From NCBI RefSeq assembly GCF_004324755.1, contig NZ_SDMQ01000002.1, positions 186,001 to 250,000 on the forward strand: 64,000 bases of DNA, written 5' to 3'. Below, piece by piece: positions 35,993 to 45,028 of the stretch. Positions within the stretch are counted from its first letter, which is position 1; the number at the start of each line of letters is the position of its first letter. The position numbers and the translations under genes were made by a program. Source of the DNA: Propioniciclava sinopodophylli. GTDB taxonomy: Bacteria > Actinomycetota > Actinomycetes > Propionibacteriales > Propionibacteriaceae. Below the pieces are notes generated by a model. That model did not search any database. It was given only the letters and a program-made list of their open reading frames with translations, and was not told the DNA's origin.

Positions 35993-38900
35993 CCGCCACG
36001 CAGCCCCGGCCCGCCCAGCCCGCAGGCCTCGACGGCCCCCTGGCCGACGCCCTGATCGGCGCCGGACGCTTCTTCAGCAAGGCCCCCGTCACCGCCGACA
36101 ACCGCGCTGTGTTCAAGGAGGGTGGGCGCGGTGACTGGTTTTACCGAGACCGCTGGGCCTACGACAAGGTCGTCCGCTCGACGCATGGCGTGAACTGCAC
36201 CGGGTCGTGCTCGTGGAAGGTGTACGTCAAGGACGGCATCATCACTTGGGAGGCCCAGCAGACCGACTACCCGTCGGCCGGCCCGGACAAGCCCGAGTAC
36301 GAACCCCGCGGCTGCCCGCGCGGCGCTGCGTTCTCCTGGTACACCTACTCTCCCACCCGCGTCCGGTACCCCTACCTGCGCGGCGTGCTGCTGGAGATGT
36401 TCCGCGAGGCCAAGCGCGAGCACGGCGACCCGGTCGTGGCGTGGGCGTCCATCGTGCAGGACCCGGTCAAGGCCAAGCGCTACAAGAGCGCCCGGGGCAA
36501 GGGCGGGCTGGTGCGGGCCAGCTGGGACGAGGCGGTCGAACTGATCGCCGCCGCGCAGGTCTACACGATCAAGCGCTGGGGCCCGGACCGCATCGCGGGC
36601 TTCTCCCCCATCCCCGCCATGTCGATGGTCTCCCACGCCTCGGGCGCCCGGTACACCAGCCTCATCGGCGGCTCGATGCTGAGCTTCTACGACTGGTACG
36701 CGGACCTGCCGGTCGCCAGCCCGCAGGTGTTCGGCGACCAGACCGACGTCCCCGAGTCCGGCGACTGGTGGGACGCGGGCTACCTGATCATGTGGGGCTC
36801 GAACGTCCCGCTGACCCGCACCCCGGACGCCCATTGGATGACCGAGGCCCGCTACCGCGGCCAGAAGGTCGTGGTGATGGCGCCCGACTACGCCGAGAAC
36901 GTCAAATTCGCCGACGAGTGGCTGCCGGTCGCCCCCGGCACCGACGCCGCGCTCGGCATGGCGATGGGCCACGTGGTGCTCAAGGAGTTCTTCGTCGACC
37001 GACAGGTTCCCTACTTCGAGAACTACACCCGCGCGTACACCGACCTGCCGTTCCTGGTGACGCTCGACGCCGTGGCCACCGGACCCGACGGGGCCGTGGT
37101 CTTCCGCCCGGGCAAGAACCTCGTCGCCGGCGACTTCGAGAACGACGAGTCCGGCAGCGAGAACGCGATGTTCAAGCCGGCGCTGTGGGACGCGGCGACC
37201 GGCGCGCCGGCGATCCCCAACGGCACCTTGGGCCACCGCTTCGGTGATGAGGGCCAGGGCAAGTGGAACCTCGATCTCGGCGACCTCCGCCCCGAGCTCA
37301 CCCTGCTCGGGGAGGAGGCCGTCGAGGTCGAGCTCCCCCTGTTCGACTCCCCCGACGGCAGGCCCACCACCGTGCGCCGCGGCGTCCCGGTGCGCCGGGT
37401 CGGCGACCGGCTGGTCACCACGGTGTTCGACCTCATGCTGGCCCAGTACGGTGTCGCGCGTCCCGGCCTGCCCGGCCAGTGGCCGGCCGGGTACGACGAC
37501 GAGACGGGGGCCTACACCCCTGCCTGGCAGGAGATGATCACCAACGTGCCGGCCGCGCAGGTCGAGCGCGTCGCCCGCGAGTTCGCGCAGAACGCCGAGG
37601 ACACCCAGGGCCGCTCGATGATCCTGATGGGTGCGGGCACCAACCACTGGTACCACTCCGACCTGATCTACCGCACGATGCTCATGCTCACGACCATCAC
37701 CGGTTGCCAGGGCCGCAACGGTGGCGGCTGGGCGCACTACGTCGGCCAGGAGAAGGCACGCCCGATCACCGGGTGGGCCCAGATGGCCTTCGGGCTGGAC
37801 TGGAGCCGTCCGCCGCGCCAGATGATCCAGACCGGTTACTGGTACATCAACACCGACCAGTGGCGCTACGACACGTTCACCGCGGACGAGCTGGGTGCGG
37901 GCGAGGCCGGCAACGGGCTGTTCAAGGGCAAGGTCACCGCGGACCTCTACGCGCAGTCGGCGCGGTCGGGTTGGATGCCGTCCTACCCGACGTTCGACCG
38001 GAACCCGCTCGAGCTGGGTGACGCGGTCAGGGCGTCCGGCCGGGAGGTCGGCCCCTACGTGGTCGATGCGCTGAAGTCGGGCGAGCTGAAGTTCGCCGTC
38101 GAGGACCCGGATGCCGAGGAGAACTGGCCGCGCGTCCTGATGTTGTGGCGCGCCAACCTGTTCGGCAACTCGGCCAAGGGAGACGAATACTTCCTCAAGC
38201 ACCTGCTCGGCACCGATCACGCGGTCAGCGCAGAGGAGAGCCCCGAGCACCTCCGCCCGAAGGACATCCTGTGGCGGGAGGAGGCGCCCCAGGGCAAGCT
38301 CGACCTGGTCCTGACGCTGGACTTCCGCATGACGAGTTCGACGCTGATGTCGGATGTCATCCTGCCGGCGGCGACCTGGTACGAGAAGCACGACATCAAC
38401 ACCACCGACATGCACCCGTTCGTGCACCCGTTCACCCCGGCGATCAACCCGCCGTGGCAGGCGAAGACCGACTGGGACAGCTTCGGACTGATCGCGGACA
38501 AGTTCTCCGAACTGGCCCGGACGCATCTGGGCACGCGCACCGACGTGGTGGCCGTCCCGCTGCTGCACGACTCGCCGGACGCGATGGCGACCCCGCACGG
38601 CATCGTGGCCGACTGGAAGACGGGCGAGGTCGAACCGATCCCCGGCGTGACGATGCCCAAGCTGGTGCTGGTCGAGCGCGACTACACCCTGGTCGGCGAG
38701 AAGTACGGCGCCATCGGCCCGCTGCTGGACAAGCTCGGTACCACCACCAAGGCCGTGACGGTCGACGTGAACTCGGCGATCACCTACCTCAAGGGCAAGA
38801 ACGGCGTCCGGACGGGCGACGGGGTGGCCGCAGGGCGTCCGAAGCTGGACCACGGCATCCACGTGGCCGAGTCGATCATGGCGCTCGCCGGCACCACCAA

Positions 38901-39714
38901 CGGCCACCTGGCCGTGCAGGGCTTCAAGACCCTGGAGAAGCGCACTGGCACACTGCTCCACGACCTGGCCGCCGAGCACGAGGGCAAGATCATCACGTTC
39001 AGTGAGATCGTCGGACAGCCGACGCCGGTGATCACGTCGCCGGAGTGGTCGGGCAGCGAGTCCGGCGGACGCCGCTACTCCCCGTTCACCATCAACGTGG
39101 AGCGGCTGAAGCCCTGGCACACCCTGACGGGACGCCAGCACTTCTACCTCGACCACGACTGGATGGCCGCCCTGGGCGAGATGCTGCCCATCTACCGCGG
39201 CCCGCTCAACATGACCCAACTCTTCGGCGAGACGCCGCTGGGTGAGCAGAACGAGCTGGGCGTGTCCGTCCGCTACCTGACCCCGCACTTCAAGTGGGCG
39301 ATCCACAGCCAGTACCAGGACAACTGGTTCATGCAGAACCTGTCCCGCGGTGGGCAGCAGGTGTGGATGAGCGTGCAGGACGCCGAGAAGGTGGGCATCG
39401 ACGACAACGACTGGATCGAACTGGTCAACCGCAACGGCGTCGTCGCCGCCCGCGCGATCGTGTCGCACCGCATGCCCGAGGGCACGGTGTACATGTACCA
39501 CTCCCAGGACCGCCTCATCGATGTGCCCCTCACCGAGACCAACGGGCGCCGCGGCGGCATCCACAACTCGATGACCCGCATCCTGATCAAGCCGAGCCAC
39601 ATCATCGGCGGCTACGCCCAGCTGGCGTTCGCCTTCAATTACCTCGGCCCCACCGGCAACAACCGCGACGAGGTGACGATGCTGCGCAAGCGCACCGCCC
39701 CCCTCGAGTACTGA
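35989..39714 (+). CDS. narG: respiratory nitrate reductase alpha subunit
   Basis: A 1241-residue catalytic subunit (normal length) that reduces nitrate to nitrite at a bis-MGD molybdenum centre facing the cytoplasm. The N-terminal FS0 cluster site is THGVNCTGSCSWKVY (His plus Cys) with the last Cys in GCPRGAAFSW. The Mo ligand Asp lies in FYDWYADLPVASPQVFGDQT. The substrate region SGDWWDAGYLIMWGSNVPLT and TRTPDAHW follow. It is in one overlapping operon with the regulator upstream and narHJI downstream. Confidence 0.97.
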   Translation: MTATQPRPAQPAGLDGPLADALIGAGRFFSKAPVTADNRAVFKEGGRGDWFYRDRWAYDKVVRSTHGVNCTGSCSWKVYVKDGIITWEAQQTDYPSAGPDKPEYEPRGCPRGAAFSWYTYSPTRVRYPYLRGVLLEMFREAKREHGDPVVAWASIVQDPVKAKRYKSARGKGGLVRASWDEAVELIAAAQVYTIKRWGPDRIAGFSPIPAMSMVSHASGARYTSLIGGSMLSFYDWYADLPVASPQVFGDQTDVPESGDWWDAGYLIMWGSNVPLTRTPDAHWMTEARYRGQKVVVMAPDYAENVKFADEWLPVAPGTDAALGMAMGHVVLKEFFVDRQVPYFENYTRAYTDLPFLVTLDAVATGPDGAVVFRPGKNLVAGDFENDESGSENAMFKPALWDAATGAPAIPNGTLGHRFGDEGQGKWNLDLGDLRPELTLLGEEAVEVELPLFDSPDGRPTTVRRGVPVRRVGDRLVTTVFDLMLAQYGVARPGLPGQWPAGYDDETGAYTPAWQEMITNVPAAQVERVAREFAQNAEDTQGRSMILMGAGTNHWYHSDLIYRTMLMLTTITGCQGRNGGGWAHYVGQEKARPITGWAQMAFGLDWSRPPRQMIQTGYWYINTDQWRYDTFTADELGAGEAGNGLFKGKVTADLYAQSARSGWMPSYPTFDRNPLELGDAVRASGREVGPYVVDALKSGELKFAVEDPDAEENWPRVLMLWRANLFGNSAKGDEYFLKHLLGTDHAVSAEESPEHLRPKDILWREEAPQGKLDLVLTLDFRMTSSTLMSDVILPAATWYEKHDINTTDMHPFVHPFTPAINPPWQAKTDWDSFGLIADKFSELARTHLGTRTDVVAVPLLHDSPDAMATPHGIVADWKTGEVEPIPGVTMPKLVLVERDYTLVGEKYGAIGPLLDKLGTTTKAVTVDVNSAITYLKGKNGVRTGDGVAAGRPKLDHGIHVAESIMALAGTTNGHLAVQGFKTLEKRTGTLLHDLAAEHEGKIITFSEIVGQPTPVITSPEWSGSESGGRRYSPFTINVERLKPWHTLTGRQHFYLDHDWMAALGEMLPIYRGPLNMTQLFGETPLGEQNELGVSVRYLTPHFKWAIHSQYQDNWFMQNLSRGGQQVWMSVQDAEKVGIDDNDWIELVNRNGVVAARAIVSHRMPEGTVYMYHSQDRLIDVPLTETNGRRGGIHNSMTRILIKPSHIIGGYAQLAFAFNYLGPTGNNRDEVTMLRKRTAPLEY

Positions 39715-39744
39715 CCCATCCCACGAGCCAAGGAGACGAAGAAC

Positions 39745-41466
39745 ATGCGCATCATGGCCCAGATGGCGATGGTGATGAACCTCGACAAGTGCATCGGGTG
39801 CCACACGTGCTCGGTGACCTGCAAGCAGGCCTGGACCAACCGCACCGGCCTGGAGTACGTCTGGTTCAACAACGTCGAGACGCGGCCCGGCCTGGGTTAC
39901 CCCCGGCGGTACGAGGACCAGGAGACCTGGAAGGGAGGCTGGGAGCTCGGCCGCAACGGCCGGCTCAAGCTCAAGGGCGGCGGCCGCCTGGCCAAGCTCG
40001 CCACGATCTTCAGCAACCCCAAGCTGCCCGAGATCGAGGACTACTACGAGCCCTGGACGTACGACTACGAGAACCTGCTGAACGCGCCGGCCTCCAAGAC
40101 GTTCCCGGTCGCCCGCCCGCACTCGCTGCTGGACGGCCGCCCGATGAACCCGCAGTGGGGCGCCAACTGGGACGACGACCTGGGCGGCACCTACAAGACC
40201 GGCCACGACGACCCGATGCTGAAGGGCATCGAGGAGAAGGTCACCTTCGAGTTCGACAAGTCCTTCATGTTCTACCTGCCGCGCATCTGCGAACACTGCC
40301 TCAACCCCACCTGCGCGGCGTCGTGCCCCTCGGGCGCGATCTACAAGCGCGAGGAGGACGGCATCGTCCTCGTCGATCAGAACCGCTGCCGCGGCTGGCG
40401 CATGTGCATCTCGGGCTGCCCGTACAAGAAGATCTACTTCAACCACTCCACCGGCAAGGCCGAGAAGTGCACCTTCTGCTACCCGCGCATAGAGGTGGGC
40501 ATCCCGACGGTGTGTTCGGAGACCTGCGTGGGTCGCCTGCGCTACATCGGACTCATGCTGTACGACGCCGAGGCCGTCACGGCCGCGGCCTCGGTGAAGG
40601 ACGACCGTGACCTCTACGAGGCGCAGCGGGGCGTCTTCCTCGACCCGCGCGACCCGGCGGTGGCCCGCGAGGCCGAGCGCCAGGGCATCCCACTGGACTG
40701 GATCGACGCGGCGAAGAAGTCGCCGGTGCTGCGGCTGATCAACGACTACAAGGTCGCCCTGCCGCTGCACCCCGAGTACCGCACGATGCCGATGGTCTGG
40801 TACATCCCCCCGCTGTCCCCGATCGTGGACGCCGTGCGCGAAACCGGGCACGACGCCGAGGAGGCCGGCAACCTGTTCGGCGCCATCGACGCCCTGCGGA
40901 TCCCGCTGGAGTACCTGGCCAACCTGTTCACCGCCGGTGACGTCGAACCGGTCCGCCAGGTGCTCGACAAGCTGGCCGCGATGCGCTCCTACATGCGCGA
41001 CATCAACCTCGAGCGGGAACCGCGCGAGGAGATCGCCCAGGCCGTCGGCATGACCGGCTCCGAGGTGAAGGAGATGTTCCGCCTGCTCGCCATCGCCAAG
41101 TACGACGAGCGCTACGTCATCCCCACCGCGCACGCCGAGCAGGCGCACGCGCTGGAGGAGCTCGCCACCGACTGCCCGGTCGGCGAGGGCGGCCCGGGCG
41201 CGTTCGGCGGCGGCTCCGGCGGGCCGGTGCCCGTCGCGATCCAGACGCTGCGCGAGACCAAGGAGCGCATGCAGGCCGACGACATGAGCCAGGTCCCCGG
41301 CTCGGTCAGCTACCTGCAGTGGGACGGCCGCGGCGTGCCGGGCAAGGCGTCACCCGAGGAGGTGGAGCACCGCCAGGGCATCCCGGGCGCCGGCCCCGAC
41401 ATCACCGCCGACCCGCGCGCCGAGGCGCCGCTGAAGGGCATGAGGGCACAGGAGGACCCGCAGTGA
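39745..41466 (+). CDS. narH: respiratory nitrate reductase beta subunit
   Basis: A 573-residue Fe-S subunit that relays electrons from NarI to NarG. Cluster motifs: C16-IGC-HTC-SVTC at the N-terminus; CEHCLNPTCAASCPSGA; and CRGWRMCISGCPYKKIYFNH, where Trp replaces a Cys and gives the 3Fe-4S cluster. CTFCYPRIEVGIPTVCSETC completes the set. It is longer than the E. coli protein (512 residues), mostly at the C-terminus. It begins 30 bases after narG with AAGGAGACG as ribosome site. Confidence 0.97.
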   Translation: MRIMAQMAMVMNLDKCIGCHTCSVTCKQAWTNRTGLEYVWFNNVETRPGLGYPRRYEDQETWKGGWELGRNGRLKLKGGGRLAKLATIFSNPKLPEIEDYYEPWTYDYENLLNAPASKTFPVARPHSLLDGRPMNPQWGANWDDDLGGTYKTGHDDPMLKGIEEKVTFEFDKSFMFYLPRICEHCLNPTCAASCPSGAIYKREEDGIVLVDQNRCRGWRMCISGCPYKKIYFNHSTGKAEKCTFCYPRIEVGIPTVCSETCVGRLRYIGLMLYDAEAVTAAASVKDDRDLYEAQRGVFLDPRDPAVAREAERQGIPLDWIDAAKKSPVLRLINDYKVALPLHPEYRTMPMVWYIPPLSPIVDAVRETGHDAEEAGNLFGAIDALRIPLEYLANLFTAGDVEPVRQVLDKLAAMRSYMRDINLEREPREEIAQAVGMTGSEVKEMFRLLAIAKYDERYVIPTAHAEQAHALEELATDCPVGEGGPGAFGGGSGGPVPVAIQTLRETKERMQADDMSQVPGSVSYLQWDGRGVPGKASPEEVEHRQGIPGAGPDITADPRAEAPLKGMRAQEDPQ

Positions 41467-42239
41467 GCCGACGACCCGCCGAGTGGCTCGGCCGCCTCGT
41501 GGGGGGCGGCCGGCCGCAGCCCGCGGCGTCCGAGATGCCGGTGCGGCGCCGGCACCCGGCGCCGAGCCTGCCCGAACCCGCGCTCCGGACGGGCTGGCAG
41601 CTGGTCTCGCTGCTGCTGTCCTACCCGGACGACCGCCTGCTTGGCCTGCTGCCGACCATCCGTGAGGCGGCCGGCACGCTGCCGGACGCCGTGGGCTCGC
41701 CCCTGCTGCGCCTGGCCGGCCACCTGGCGGACGCCGACCCGCAGGCCGTGTGCACGGCCTACGTGGACACCTTCGACACGACCCGCAAGTGCGCGCTGCA
41801 CCTGACCTACTACGCCCACGGGGACACCCGGAAGCGCGGCATCGCCCTGGTGCAGTTCAAGCAGGCCTACCGCCGCGCCGGCCTGGAGGTGGGCGAGGAC
41901 GAGCTGCCCGACCACCTGTCGGTGGTGCTGGAGTTCGGCGCCACGGGCTCGGTCGCTGTGGCGTGGAAGCTGCTGAACGACCACAGGTCCGGGATCGAGC
42001 TGCTGCAGCTCGGGCTGGACGCCAAGGACTCGCCGTGGGCGGACGCCGTGAGCGCCCTGCGCGCGACGCTGCCCCCGCTGGACGGCTCGCAGGCCGAGGC
42101 CGTGGCCCGCCTGCTCGCCGAGGGCCCCCCGAACGAGGACGTCGGCCTCGACGGCTACGCGCTCGACCCGCGGCTCAACCCGCACCCCGCCGACGACGAC
42201 CTCGATCTTTCTCTCGATCTGACAGGAGCCCCGCGATGA
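41463..42239 (+). CDS. narJ: nitrate reductase assembly chaperone
   Basis: A 258-residue NarJ/delta chaperone that binds the NarG N-terminus and governs cofactor insertion. The family core is clear: LLLSYPDDRLLGLLPTIREA, YVDTFDTTRKCALHLTYYAH, GDTRKRGIALVQFKQAYRRA and ELPDHLSVVLEFGA. GTG at 41463 overlaps the narH stop in GTGA. The first 40 residues (Arg/Pro-rich) extend beyond the usual family start. Confidence 0.93.
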   Translation: MSRRPAEWLGRLVGGGRPQPAASEMPVRRRHPAPSLPEPALRTGWQLVSLLLSYPDDRLLGLLPTIREAAGTLPDAVGSPLLRLAGHLADADPQAVCTAYVDTFDTTRKCALHLTYYAHGDTRKRGIALVQFKQAYRRAGLEVGEDELPDHLSVVLEFGATGSVAVAWKLLNDHRSGIELLQLGLDAKDSPWADAVSALRATLPPLDGSQAEAVARLLAEGPPNEDVGLDGYALDPRLNPHPADDDLDLSLDLTGAPR

Positions 42240-42976
42240 ACACCTTCCTGTTCGGCGTCTTCCCGTACCTGGCGATGGCGGTGTTCGTCGTCGGTACGAT
42301 TTGGCGCTACAAGTACGACAAGTTCGGGTGGACCACCCGCAGCTCCCAGCTGTACGAGAGCCGGATGCTCCGCATCGGGTCGCCGCTGTTCCATTACGGC
42401 ATCCTGCTCGCCGTGCTGGGCCACGCGATGGGCCTGGTGATCCCGAAGGCGTGGACGGATGTCCTCGTGCCCGAGGACATCTACCACGCCGTCGCCGTCG
42501 GGGGCGGCATGACCGCGGGCATCATGATCGTCGTCGGATTCGTCATCCTGGTCTTCCGTCGCCGGACGGTGAAGACGGTCTTCAACGCCACCACCGTCAA
42601 CGACAAGGTCATGTACCTGGTGCTGGGCCTCACGATCCTCTTCGGCATGTGGAACACCATCAGCACCGCGTTCGCACCCGAGGAGTACCACTACCGCGAG
42701 GGCGTCTCCCCGTGGTTCCGCAGCATCTTCACGTTCCAGCCCAACGTCGACCTGATCGCCGGCGCGCCCTTCCAGTTCCAGGCGCACGCGGTGACCGCGT
42801 TCCTGCTGGTCATGATCTGGCCGTTCACCCGCCTGGTGCACGTTTTCTCGGCGCCGTTCCAGTACCTGGCCCGCCCGTACATCGTCTACCGCAGCAAAGG
42901 CGACACCGGCCAGCGGCCTACACCCTCGCGCGCACCGCAGGGCACATGGAAGAGCCCCACGGCGTCCAAGCGATAA
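42236..42976 (+). CDS. narI: respiratory nitrate reductase gamma subunit (cytochrome b)
   Basis: A 246-residue membrane diheme cytochrome b with five spans that oxidises menaquinol. Heme His ligands appear in SPLFHYGILLAVLGHAMGLV and in the last span region (FQAHAVTAFLLVMI and FTRLVHVFSAPFQ). SSQLYESRMLRIGSPLFHYG is the family signature. Its ATG overlaps the narJ stop in ATGA. The stop TAA lies within the -10 box of the next gene. Confidence 0.95.
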   Translation: MNTFLFGVFPYLAMAVFVVGTIWRYKYDKFGWTTRSSQLYESRMLRIGSPLFHYGILLAVLGHAMGLVIPKAWTDVLVPEDIYHAVAVGGGMTAGIMIVVGFVILVFRRRTVKTVFNATTVNDKVMYLVLGLTILFGMWNTISTAFAPEEYHYREGVSPWFRSIFTFQPNVDLIAGAPFQFQAHAVTAFLLVMIWPFTRLVHVFSAPFQYLARPYIVYRSKGDTGQRPTPSRAPQGTWKSPTASKR

Positions 42977-42979
42977 CCT
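42974..42979 (+). promoter_or_regulatory. -10 box TAACCT made from the narI stop codon
   Basis: TAACCT, six bases, then ATG at 42986. It allows the downstream membrane and cofactor genes to be transcribed apart from narGHJI. Confidence 0.4.
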
Positions 42980-42985
42980 CGTGCC

Positions 42986-43393
42986 ATGACCGACATGATC
43001 GCTGCGGAGACGACGTCCCCGGGCTTCCGCTCAGAGGCCGCGCCGGACCGCTTCATGCGGCGCCTGCTCGGGGTCAGCGGCGGCGGGGTGTCGGGGGCGG
43101 GGGCCCAGAAGGCGTTCCGCACCTCGGTGATCGTCTCGGCGATCCGGTGCATCGTCACCTACGTGGTCGTTCCTGTCGTGGTGCCCCTGCTCGCCCTGTC
43201 CGGGTGGGTGGCGGCCCCGATCGGCATCGCGCTGTGCATCTACGCCGTGGTCAACGGCATCGTGAGCCTGCGGCGCTTCTGGGGGTCGGACCACCCCAGT
43301 CGCTGGCTCTACACCGGGTTCATTGCCGTCGTGTTCGTGGTGCTCGCGTTCGCGCTGGTCTCCGACCTCGGCCGACTGGGAGGAATCGCATGA
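42986..43393 (+). CDS. hypothetical membrane protein between narI and the Moco genes
   Basis: A 135-residue protein. A soluble N-terminus (FMRRLLGVSGGGVSGAGAQK) is followed by three membrane spans (IVTYVVVPVVVPLLALSGWV; APIGIALCIYAVVNGIVSL; LYTGFIAVVFVVLAFALVSD). It resembles uncharacterised actinobacterial membrane proteins; I cannot name a family. Its stop overlaps the ATG of the 51-residue gene. The position inside the nar-Moco operon suggests a link to nitrate respiration, which is inference only. Confidence 0.65.
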   Translation: MTDMIAAETTSPGFRSEAAPDRFMRRLLGVSGGGVSGAGAQKAFRTSVIVSAIRCIVTYVVVPVVVPLLALSGWVAAPIGIALCIYAVVNGIVSLRRFWGSDHPSRWLYTGFIAVVFVVLAFALVSDLGRLGGIA

Positions 43394-43545
43394 CAACCGA
43401 CGACAACGGCACGCTGCGGACCGCCGAGGAGGTCGCCGGGGACGAGGAGGGGGGCGGCGCGGTCGCCACCCTGATCAACGTGGCGCTCTTCGCCTTCATG
43501 GTCATCTTCGCCGTCGGCTGCGGTTTGCTGGGCTGGTTCGGCTGA
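43390..43545 (+). CDS. 51-residue single-span membrane protein
   Basis: A short ORF starting ATG 43390, overlapping the previous stop in ATGA. The N-terminal 28 residues are acidic (TTDDNGTLRTAEEVAGDEEG); one span follows (LINVALFAFMVIFAVGCGLL) and the protein ends GWFG. Tight coupling on the left and a 7-base gap to the DUF6457 gene on the right argue that it is real. Role unknown; a small subunit or assembly partner is possible. Confidence 0.6.
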   Translation: MTTDDNGTLRTAEEVAGDEEGGGAVATLINVALFAFMVIFAVGCGLLGWFG

Positions 43546-43552
43546 GGCAGCG

Positions 43553-43816
43553 ATGACCCGACCCCCCGTGGACCAGGCACTCTGGCAGCCCTGGATCGAC
43601 CATGTGTGCGCCGCCGTCGGCGTCGACCCGGCGCTGGTGGACGCCCGTGCCATCCACGACCTGACCGGCGAGGTCGCTCGGGTCGGGGAGCGCCCGATGG
43701 CCCCCGTGTCGGCCCACCTGTGGGGCGTCGCGGTCGGCGCGGGCGCCGATGCGGACGCCGCGGGCGCAGCCCTGCTGGACGCCGCCCGTGACGCCGCCCG
43801 CGGGGGTGGGTCGTGA
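43553..43816 (+). CDS. stand-alone DUF6457 protein
   Basis: An 87-residue protein (WQPWIDHVCAAVGVDPALVD, then AIHDLTGEVARVGERPMAPV, then SAHLWGVAVGAGADADAAGA). The same domain forms the C-terminus of the MobA protein at 46716, where RPMAPVS recurs exactly. This identifies it as DUF6457 and ties it to molybdenum cofactor work. GTGA overlap couples it to moeB. Confidence 0.8.
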   Translation: MTRPPVDQALWQPWIDHVCAAVGVDPALVDARAIHDLTGEVARVGERPMAPVSAHLWGVAVGAGADADAAGAALLDAARDAARGGGS

Positions 43817-45003
43817 CACCGCTGCCGCCGCTCGTGGCCCCCGGACCCCCACTAGGCCGGGACGAGGCCCAGCGCTACTCGCGGCACCTGCTCGTCCCCG
43901 CCATCGGCGAGGCCGGCCAGCGTCGGCTGCGGGCCGCCCACGTCGCGGTCCTGGGGGCCGGCGGGCTCGGCTCCCCCGCACTGCTCTACCTGGCCGCCGC
44001 CGGCGTGGGGAGGCTGACGATCATCGACGACGATGTCGTGGACGTCACCAACCTCCACCGCCAGGTGATCCACCCCGACCGCGCGGTCGGGCACCCCAAG
44101 GTGGACTCGGCCGCCGCGTCCGTCTCAGCCCTCAACCCGACCGTGGAGGTCGTGACGCACCGCGTCCGGCTGACGCGGGGGAACGCCGCCGAACTGTTCG
44201 GCGACGTCCACCTCGTGCTGGACGGCACCGACAACTTCGACACCCGCTACGCCGTCAACGACGCGTGCGCCGACCTCGGGCTTCCGTACGTCTGGGCGTC
44301 GGTGTACCGGACCCAAGCGCAGGTGTCGGTGTTCTGGGCCTCACCGCCGGCGGGGTCCGTCGGCACGGACCTGCGCGACCTGTTCCCCGAGCCGCCGGCC
44401 CCGGGCACGGTGCCCAGCTGCGGCGACGCCGGGGTGCTCGGGGCCCTGACCGGCCAGGTGGGCTCGATGATGGCCGCCGAGGCGGTCAAGCTCATCTGCG
44501 GCGTCGGCGACCCCCTGCTCGGCCGCGTCGCCTTCGTCGACCTGCTCGCCGCCACCACGACCTGCATCCCGCTCCTCCCCCGCCGCGACACCCCCCGCCG
44601 CCGCCGAGAGCCCCGGCTCTCTCCGCCGAGAGCCCCGGGTTCGTCCGCCGACAGCCCTGGGTCCGTGCGCCCAGACCCCCTGCCGACGATCTCGGCCACC
44701 GACCTGGCCGCGGCGCTGGCGTCCGACACCCCGCCCGTGGTGCTCGACGTGCGCGAGCCCGCCGAGGTCGGCATCGCCGCCATCGACGGGTCGGTGCGCG
44801 TCCCGCTGGGCGAGGTGCTGGCCGACCCCGCCGGCACCGGCATCGCCCCGGACGCCGACCTGGTCGTCCACTGCAAGGCGCAACCCCGCTCCGAGGCCGC
44901 GGCGCACGCGCTGCTGGCTGCGGGGCACACCCGGGTGCGCGTCCTGGCCGGCGGCATCCTCGCCTGGGTCGCCGACGTCGACCCGAGCCAACCCACCTAC
45001 TGA
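43813..45003 (+). CDS. moeB: MoeB adenylyltransferase-rhodanese protein with repeat-derived linker
   Basis: A 396-residue activator of MoaD-type sulfur carriers. Residues 15-260 form the ThiF/MoeB fold: GAGGLGS (48-54) for ATP, DVTNLHRQ, and VPSCGDAGVLG with the likely thioester Cys. The E. coli zinc CxxC pairs are absent, as in many MoeB-rhodanese fusions. Residues 295-396 form a rhodanese domain with HCKAQPRSE (persulfide Cys). The linker at residues 264-285 is encoded by three 22-bp repeat units at 44603-44668, so it is rich in Arg, Pro and Ser and unrelated to family sequence. GTG 43813 overlaps the DUF6457 stop. Confidence 0.92.
   Translation: MTPLPPLVAPGPPLGRDEAQRYSRHLLVPAIGEAGQRRLRAAHVAVLGAGGLGSPALLYLAAAGVGRLTIIDDDVVDVTNLHRQVIHPDRAVGHPKVDSAAASVSALNPTVEVVTHRVRLTRGNAAELFGDVHLVLDGTDNFDTRYAVNDACADLGLPYVWASVYRTQAQVSVFWASPPAGSVGTDLRDLFPEPPAPGTVPSCGDAGVLGALTGQVGSMMAAEAVKLICGVGDPLLGRVAFVDLLAATTTCIPLLPRRDTPRRRREPRLSPPRAPGSSADSPGSVRPDPLPTISATDLAAALASDTPPVVLDVREPAEVGIAAIDGSVRVPLGEVLADPAGTGIAPDADLVVHCKAQPRSEAAAHALLAAGHTRVRVLAGGILAWVADVDPSQPTY
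44603..44668 (+). repeat. three 22-bp repeat units in frame inside moeB (copy D)
   Basis: Units at 44603, 44625 and 44647 begin GCCGAGAGC or GCCGACAGC. The middle unit (GCCGAGAGCCCCGGGTTCGT plus CC) nearly equals the minus-strand unit of the array at 13410 (GCCGAGAGCCCCGGCTTCGT plus GT). Three units are 66 bp, or 22 codons, so the moeB frame is kept although one unit is not a multiple of three. A partial GCCCAGACCCC follows. Confidence 0.8.
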
Positions 45004-45028
45004 CAGCACCGATGAGGAGCGCGCGATC

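Noticed and set aside
35725-41148. Reverse-strand open frame of about 1,800 codons opposite narG and narH
   Set aside because: It is antisense to unmistakable narGH, has Arg/His/Gly/Val-rich composition typical of GC-rich shadow frames, and shows no domain. The same holds for the long frames opposite ctaD, the E2 gene and lipA.
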